Assembly (NCBI GenBank): GCA_010279815.1
Contig: QEOQ01000690.1
Location: forward strand, 731,887 to 795,886
From: Brachionus plicatilis
Lineage: Eukaryota; Rotifera; Eurotatoria; Ploima; Brachionidae
Reading direction: 5' to 3'
Length of the DNA: 64,000 bases
The translations under genes and the position numbers were made by a program. A model generated the notes under the pieces. The model searched no databases. It was not told where the DNA came from and worked only from the letters and a program-made list of their open reading frames with translations. Of the stretch, positions 59,388 through 64,000 are shown one piece after another (position 1 is the first letter of the stretch; every line of letters starts with the position of its first letter).

Positions 59388-59935
59388 AATTGAAGTTTTA
59401 GATCAAATTTTAAGATCAAAAGGATCATTCAAAATTTTAAAGCTTAAATAATCTAAAGATTTTAATAATTTTTAAGAAATAAATACTAAACATTACTAGA
59501 CATGTTATGTCTAATAATGGTTCATTACCAAATTAACATCAAAATGATTGATCTCTTATTTATTTAACAAAAACAATCAATAATTTAAATAATTCAAGTT
59601 AAGTTAATTCACAAATTCAAATTTATAACTTTTATATCCATTCATTTAAACAAAAATAATTTTATTTTTCTACTTCAATAAATTTTAAATTTTAAAACAG
59701 TTAATTTTTTTGTCTTTAAAAGTAAGTTTACATTCAAATCAATTAAAATATTTAAACCTATTAAAGTTCAATAAAAAGGGACATTTTAAAATTTTAAGTA
59801 TGAAAATAAACTTGACATGACATGTCAAGTAATTGCTTTTGAAAAAATTTGTTTTTTCTCTTTTATTAAAAAAAATATTCCAATTTATATTTTGATCATT
59901 TGATCTTGATATCAAACTTCAATTTGCCATTTTTT
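59388..59935. repeat. Dispersed repeat R2, copy b
   Basis: It matches 46809-47340 in the same orientation. Because R1b and R2b are adjacent here, they may be parts of one larger repeat. Confidence 0.7.
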
Positions 59936-60294
59936 TAAATAAAATAATTGTTTAATTTGTAAAAAATAATTAAAAAAATTTTTAATTTTTTAAATTTTTT
60001 CTAATATAAAACGATCGACGCGTTTCGACCAAAAGTGGCTTTCTTCAGGATCTAAATTCTGAGAATAATTCTGATTAGTTCTTAAAAAATTTTAAAAAAA
60101 TAAAAAAGAAGATTTTCTTCAAAAGAATACAAAAATATATTATGAAAATATTTTTATAAATCAAAGATTAAGAATAAAATTTCATGAAAATGAAAAATAA
60201 TAGAAGAAAAAAATAAAAAAAATTTTTTAATTTTCTCTAATTTGCAACACAAGGTACAATCATTTTGAAAAAGAAGCAAAACTTAGAGTTTTTA

Positions 60295-61587
60295 TATATA
60301 GTAACATGGCCTAACCGGGTGACCTATTTTTTTTATTTTTTGTCTATCGACACAGTTTTGCATAAAAATGCGAAATTCGTTCACCCAATTAGACCGAAAT
60401 TTTCGGGTCACCCCATTAGAACATGGGGTTAATAGGGTGAGGGGCAATTATGTTAATGGGGTTAACCCATTTGCCCCATTTTTTTGTACAGTTACCCCGA
60501 AAATTCACCCGGTTAGCCGAATTTTAACCCAATTACCCCGTTTTTTCACACGGTTGCCCCGTTTTTTCAACTATTTAACCCTACTTTCTAAAACAAAAGA
60601 AAAAATTAATTATATTTTAGTTGCTTTTTTAAAAAAAAATAGAGTTTTTTTACAAAAATTTATTTGAAATTTCAAAAATCTTAACAAAAATAAATTATCG
60701 TAACGGGAACAAATTTTAACAAATTTTGAGTTTTTATACATTAACGAAGCTTAATTTAAATTATTTTAAATATTTTAAAGAAAAATAGCTTTTTTAAACA
60801 AATTTTTAATTTTTAATTTTTACGTTTTGCACATAAAAATTCCATAGTTTTATCTTTTTTATTCTCTATTGGTAAACAATTATAGCACGATCAACTGGTA
60901 CAACTTTCACATGTTAGCCAACTATTTTTGCTAGAATTACCTAAATCGAAGTTAATTTTACAAAATTACAATGTAAATGTATCAAACTTTTAATGCAAAA
61001 AATTGTTTTAAATTAGAATTTTTGCATTTTACTTTTAAACAATTTAGTTAAAAATTCAAAAAAAAAAATTTAAGATACCATTAAAATAGCTAAATTAAAA
61101 TATCTTTAAAAAAGCATTTTCAAAAATTAATTTCGGGTAAATGGGCTAACCGGGTGAGTTTTTGGCATAAATAGGCGATACCCCATTAACCCCTTTGCCC
61201 CTGAAATTCACACCAAAAAAGAACTCATGTTATTTTTTTATCAATCTTATTCAAATTTTAGGGTGACGTTCTTGATTCTCTTTGGAACTTATAGGCTAAA
61301 TAGGTAATTTGGAATAAATAAAATTCACCAGCTTTGACCAATTCTCCCAAATACATAATTTGTTCCAAAATCACCCCTTTTGACAAAATTAATTTTTGAG
61401 TCTAAATTTGGAGGCTAAGATAAAATAATCAATGAAAAAAGGATCGTTTTTTATAAATTTTGGCTCCTGAAAAATATAAAAAATATAAAATCTTAGGAAA
61501 ATTTATTAGTTTTCAGCTAGAAAAAAACGAAATTTAAAAGTTGTCACCCCATTCACACATTAAATAATTGCCCCATCTTACTATATA
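60295..61587. mobile_element. Inverted-repeat element with CCCC/GGTTA words in the receptor intron
   Basis: The ends are TATATAGTAACATGG and the complement of TATATAGTAAGATGGGG. Both terminal regions carry many short G/C blocks in AT-rich DNA: ACCGGGTGACC, TCACCCCATTAG, GGGGTTAACCC and TTACCCCG on the left (60310-60590), and GGGCTAACCGGGTGAG, CCCCATTAACCCC and GTCACCCCATTC on the right (61135-61575). The centre is AT-rich. The 99-residue frame at 60368-60667 arises from these words and is not a gene. The superfamily is unknown. Confidence 0.55.
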
Positions 61588-61690
61588 CGTTTTTTTAATA
61601 CTTAAATCTCATTATCTATCCATGAAAAAAAAATATTTTTCTTATTAAAAAATAAACAAATTTATCTTATTTAAAAAATAAATTTTTTTT
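61588..61690. repeat. Local direct repeat, copy 2
   Basis: It corresponds to 59264-59355. It lies between the 60295 element and the splice acceptor of the receptor exon. Confidence 0.6.
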
Positions 61691-61711
61691 ATTTAAAAAA
61701 AAAAAAACTAG

Positions 61712-63153
61712 GCTGTGTATTTTTGCTGATATGTTTCACGTGCATTTTCGGAAACATTCTTGTAATCTTGTCGGTGTTTACATACAGACCGCTTCAAAGC
61801 GTTCAGAACATATTCATTGTTTCATTGGCACTAGCTGACACATTCGTGGCAATATTTGTGATGCCATTTCACGTGTCATCCTTTCTCAGCAATGGCAAAT
61901 GGTTGTTCAGCGCATTCATCTGCCACTTTTTTCTCACTCTAGACATCCTCCTCTGCACTTCCTCTATCCTGCATTTGTGCTGCATAGCCTTGGACCGCTA
62001 CTGGGCCATCAAGGACAGCATAAAGTACGCCCAAAAGCGCACACTCAAGCGCGTTATGATCATGATAATGATCGCATGGGGCCTCAGCGCACTCATCTCT
62101 CTACCCGTCATCATATGGAACATGAAAAGTGTTCGCTCGGAACCATCTTCCTGGAGCAGCGATTACATCCGCGATGAGCGCCGGGCCAACATCACTGTGC
62201 TCGACGACCAAATAGTCTGCGATATACCGCACGATAAGCTCTATCGCTTCTACTCGTCGTCGGGCACCTTTTTTGTCCCGTTGCTCATCATGACATTTGT
62301 CTATGTGCGCATCTATCTAGAGACCAAGCGGCGCTTGCACGAGCGGGCCAAAGCCGCAAAAAAATTGGCCAAGTCCGTGGCCAACTCGTCCTCGCGTCCG
62401 CCCCTCGTCCACAACAAATCGCGCCGCAAACACATCCACAGTCTAGAGTGCTTTTGCTGCATCCAAAAAAACAAGACCTTGGTCAAAGTTGAGAACAACC
62501 AAGCGCTCGGTGCTTATTTGGAGCAAACAGACATTGGCGACGAGGCGCAACGCTCAAACAGGAAAAATTTGGACCCGGAGGAACTGGACGAAAAGACAGT
62601 GGCTTTTAATCGGCAAAGTGACAAGTCCAAAAATGACAGCAGTCTCAATTCCCCCGAAAAGACAGAGAAAAAAAAAGATTTCCAAGCTGAGAGCGCTCAT
62701 TTGGTGAACAAGGTTTCGATTGGCATCAATACAGTAAGCTTGGGAAAAGAGGAGGACAAGGAGGCAGAGAAAAGCAAGCGGACAGATTTGATCGCTGGCT
62801 CTGAGATTGATCGATGCAACCAAGTTTTGAGCTCGACATGGATTCGCAATCCGGCAAGCTCTGGGACTACTTTGAAGCAGCGGCAGAAAATTTCGTTGAC
62901 ACGCGAGCGCCGTGCCGCCAGAACTCTCGGAATTATCATGGGCGCCTTTAGCATTTGTTGGTTACCGTTCTTTATTGTTTACCTTCTCCAGTCATTCGAC
63001 TACTTCACCAATGGCTATGGTATTTTCGAGTTTTTGACTTGGCTCGGATATGTCAACTCGGCTCTCAATCCAATCATCTACACTGTTTTCAACATTGACT
63101 TTAGGAAGTCTTTCGAAAGAATTTTGTTCAAGTGTATTTTATTTAGACGGTGA
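61712..63153 (+). CDS. Tyramine/octopamine-like aminergic GPCR, exon 2
   Basis: It encodes the rest of a 562-residue receptor (numbering includes exon 1). TM1 contains GNILVILSV. TM3 has C153, the amine-binding D160 (LTLDILLCTS) and the DRYWAI motif (D177). C252 in loop 2 completes the disulfide. TM5 has three serines (264-266, SSSGTFFVP) of the kind that contact ring hydroxyls. TM6 has FSICWLPFF (495-503) and TM7 NPIIY (535-539). Loop 3 is about 190 residues, basic and serine-rich. VFTYRPL, YAQKRT and RRLHERAKA near the membrane match invertebrate tyramine/octopamine type 1 and alpha-2-adrenergic-like receptors. Serotonin or dopamine receptors are less likely but not excluded. The exon is distinctly GC-richer than its surroundings. 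No ATG precedes TM1, hence the upstream exon. Confidence 0.9.
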
Positions 63154-63820
63154 TAAGAATTTTTGATTTTTTTTTAACTTTTTTTTTTTTTTAAAGTTGA
63201 TTTTTGTTTATACTGAGTGATATAAAAAAAAATTTTTAATTTTTTTAAAAATAAAATTTTGTGATATCTGTACATTTTTTAATTTTGAAATAATTTTTTA
63301 AAAAAAGTTTTAATTTAGTTTAAAAATAAAATTTATTAATCAATGATTAATTTTGGAATAGTAAATTTTGTTATCATTTTCAAAATTTATTTCCATGAAA
63401 GTTGGAAAAAAAATTTAAAATAATTTTGAATAAATTTAAGAGGAAATTTTATTCAAGTGTATTTTATTTCGACGTTGATAAGAATTTTTGAATTTTTTTA
63501 AATTTTTTCTTTTATTAAAGTTGATTTTAGTTCATAGTGAGTGATATTAAAAAAATAAAATTTTGTGATATCTGTAAATTTTTTAATTTTGAAATAATTT
63601 TTTAAAAAAAGTTTTAATTTAGTTTAAAAATAAAATTTATTAATCAATGATTAATTTTGGAATAGTGAATTTTGTCATAATTTTCCAAATTTATTTCCGT
63701 GTGGAAAAAAAATTTAAAATAATTTTGAATAAATTTAAGAGAAAATTTTGTTCAACATATTTTATTTAGACGGTGATAAGAATTTTTGATTTTTTTTTTA
63801 AAGTGGATTTTTGTTCATAC

Positions 63821-63822
<2 letters not shown>
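63121..63822 (+). repeat. Tandem copies of the receptor 3' end
   Basis: The string ATTTTGTTCAAGTGTATTTT (codons for ILFKCILFRR and the stop) starts a unit at 63121. It recurs at 63446 (ATTTTATTCAAGTGTATTTT) and at 63745 (ATTTTGTTCAACATATTTTA). The 3' UTR that follows is repeated as well, including GATATCTGTA and TCAATGATTAATTTTGGAAT. The periods are 325 and 299 bp. The third unit is cut by the AGT microsatellite at 63823. Confidence 0.85.

Positions 63823-63873
<51 letters not shown>
63823..63873 (+). repeat. (AGT)17 microsatellite, tail of a CR1/L2-like element
   Basis: Seventeen uninterrupted AGT units. Read on the minus strand it is (ACT)17 following the retroelement 3' end, matching the short ACT tract after the copy at 8206-8931. 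Confidence 0.9.
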
Positions 63874-63874
<1 letters not shown>

Positions 63875-63903
63875 TCTGCATTATAGATATTTCTATCTAA
63901 ACT

Positions 63904-63919
63904 AACGCTCAATAGCGTT
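63904..63919 (-). other. 3'-end stem-loop of the CR1/L2-like element
   Basis: On the minus strand AACGCT-ATTG-AGCGTT forms a perfect 6-bp stem. It is homologous to the hairpin at 8867-8882, with a compensatory base-pair change. Confidence 0.6.
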
Positions 63920-63924
63920 TAGCC

Positions 63925-64000
63925 TTACAAACTAAGGCTTTGGCAGACTTTGCTTTTCACCATTCCAAAAACTTCATTGTCAATGACTGCTTTGAAGCTA
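63925..64000 (-). pseudogene. C-terminal codons of a CR1/L2-like polyprotein
   Basis: The frame reads SFKAVIDNEVFGMVKSKVC, then QSLSL and a stop at 63925-63927. DNEVFGMVK aligns with DKEVFGMVK of the copy near 8.81 kb. Whether the element upstream is intact cannot be seen. Confidence 0.65.

Larger units (their letters stand above)
53360..61711 (+). other. Predicted 8.35-kb intron of the aminergic receptor gene
   Basis: It runs from GTAAGA (53360) to ACTAG (61711). It holds small inverted repeats, a 556-base assembly gap with duplicated flanks, copies of dispersed repeats R1 and R2, and the CCCC-word element at 60295-61587. The acceptor is preceded by an A run and a T-rich stretch about 20 bp upstream. 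Confidence 0.65.
63823..64000 (-). mobile_element. CR1/L2-like retrotransposon 3' end, continuing past the window
   Basis: From the right edge inward on the minus strand there is a coding end, a hairpin and the (ACT)17 tail. The rest of the element, if present, lies beyond 64000. It was inserted into the third unit of the tandem receptor 3'-end repeats. Confidence 0.75.

Noticed and set aside
60368..60667. 99-residue frame as a gene
   Set aside because: It is produced by the ACCC/GGTT word repeats of the surrounding element.
61723..61725. TTG as the receptor start codon
   Set aside because: It lies inside TM1, and an upstream exon joins in phase through a consensus donor and acceptor.
61899..62954. 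Alternative frames within the aminergic receptor exon
   Set aside because: They overlap the conserved receptor frame and have no motifs of their own.

Overview
This is a very AT-rich eukaryotic window. It has long gene-poor stretches, short spliceosomal introns, animal-type G-protein-coupled receptors and many eukaryotic transposable-element relics. A tyramine/octopamine-like aminergic receptor points to a protostome invertebrate. A rotifer such as Brachionus would fit the base composition and the Merlin, jockey-like and CR1/L2-like elements, but that assignment is an inference and was not tested.

Three host genes can be supported. (1) 5339-6328 (+) is an intronless gene for a lysine/glutamate-rich protein with the GUCT domain and RGG tail of DDX21/DDX50 nucleolar helicases but no helicase core. 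(2) 10300-11886 (-) is an intronless, divergent rhodopsin-family 7TM receptor. (3) 53113-63153 (+) is a two-exon aminergic receptor. Exon 1 (53113-53359) encodes a signal peptide, an N-glycosylation site and the first part of TM1. Exon 2 (61712-63153) carries the rest. The two join in phase across an 8.35 kb intron that contains transposons and an assembly gap.

The best-preserved mobile element is a complete Merlin (IS1016-like) DNA transposon at 20227-22639. It has 114-bp perfect inverted repeats, an 8-bp target duplication and 21-bp phased GGTCAC arrays inside both ends. Its transposase appears to be spliced across a 55-bp intron onto an acidic linker and a C-terminal C2H2 zinc finger. Relics of the same zinc-finger tail lie at 3.2 and 19.2 kb.

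Other elements by region: 0-3.5 kb, a jockey-like retrotransposon split by an insert with an OTU-protease-like fragment, then a GC-rich patch and a Merlin relic. 6-16.7 kb, two foldback MITEs of one family, a CR1/L2-like 3' end, two MITEs with satellite-like (AAGTC / GTCGACT) ends, and a pogo-like element interrupted by a reverse-transcriptase fragment. 26-34 kb, nested inverted repeats, a Tc1-like relic, a TA-flanked MITE, a GGACCG-palindrome element and a third foldback MITE. 44-46.5 kb, a CR1/L2-like relic carrying three separate insertions. 50.7-51.5 kb, an inverted-repeat element. 60.3-61.6 kb, a CCCC/GGTTA-rich element in the receptor intron. 63.1-64 kb, tandem copies of the receptor 3' end and then a CR1/L2 3' end with a 17-copy AGT tract. 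From about 34.2 to 43.9 kb I see no gene. I saw no tRNA, rRNA or CRISPR array.
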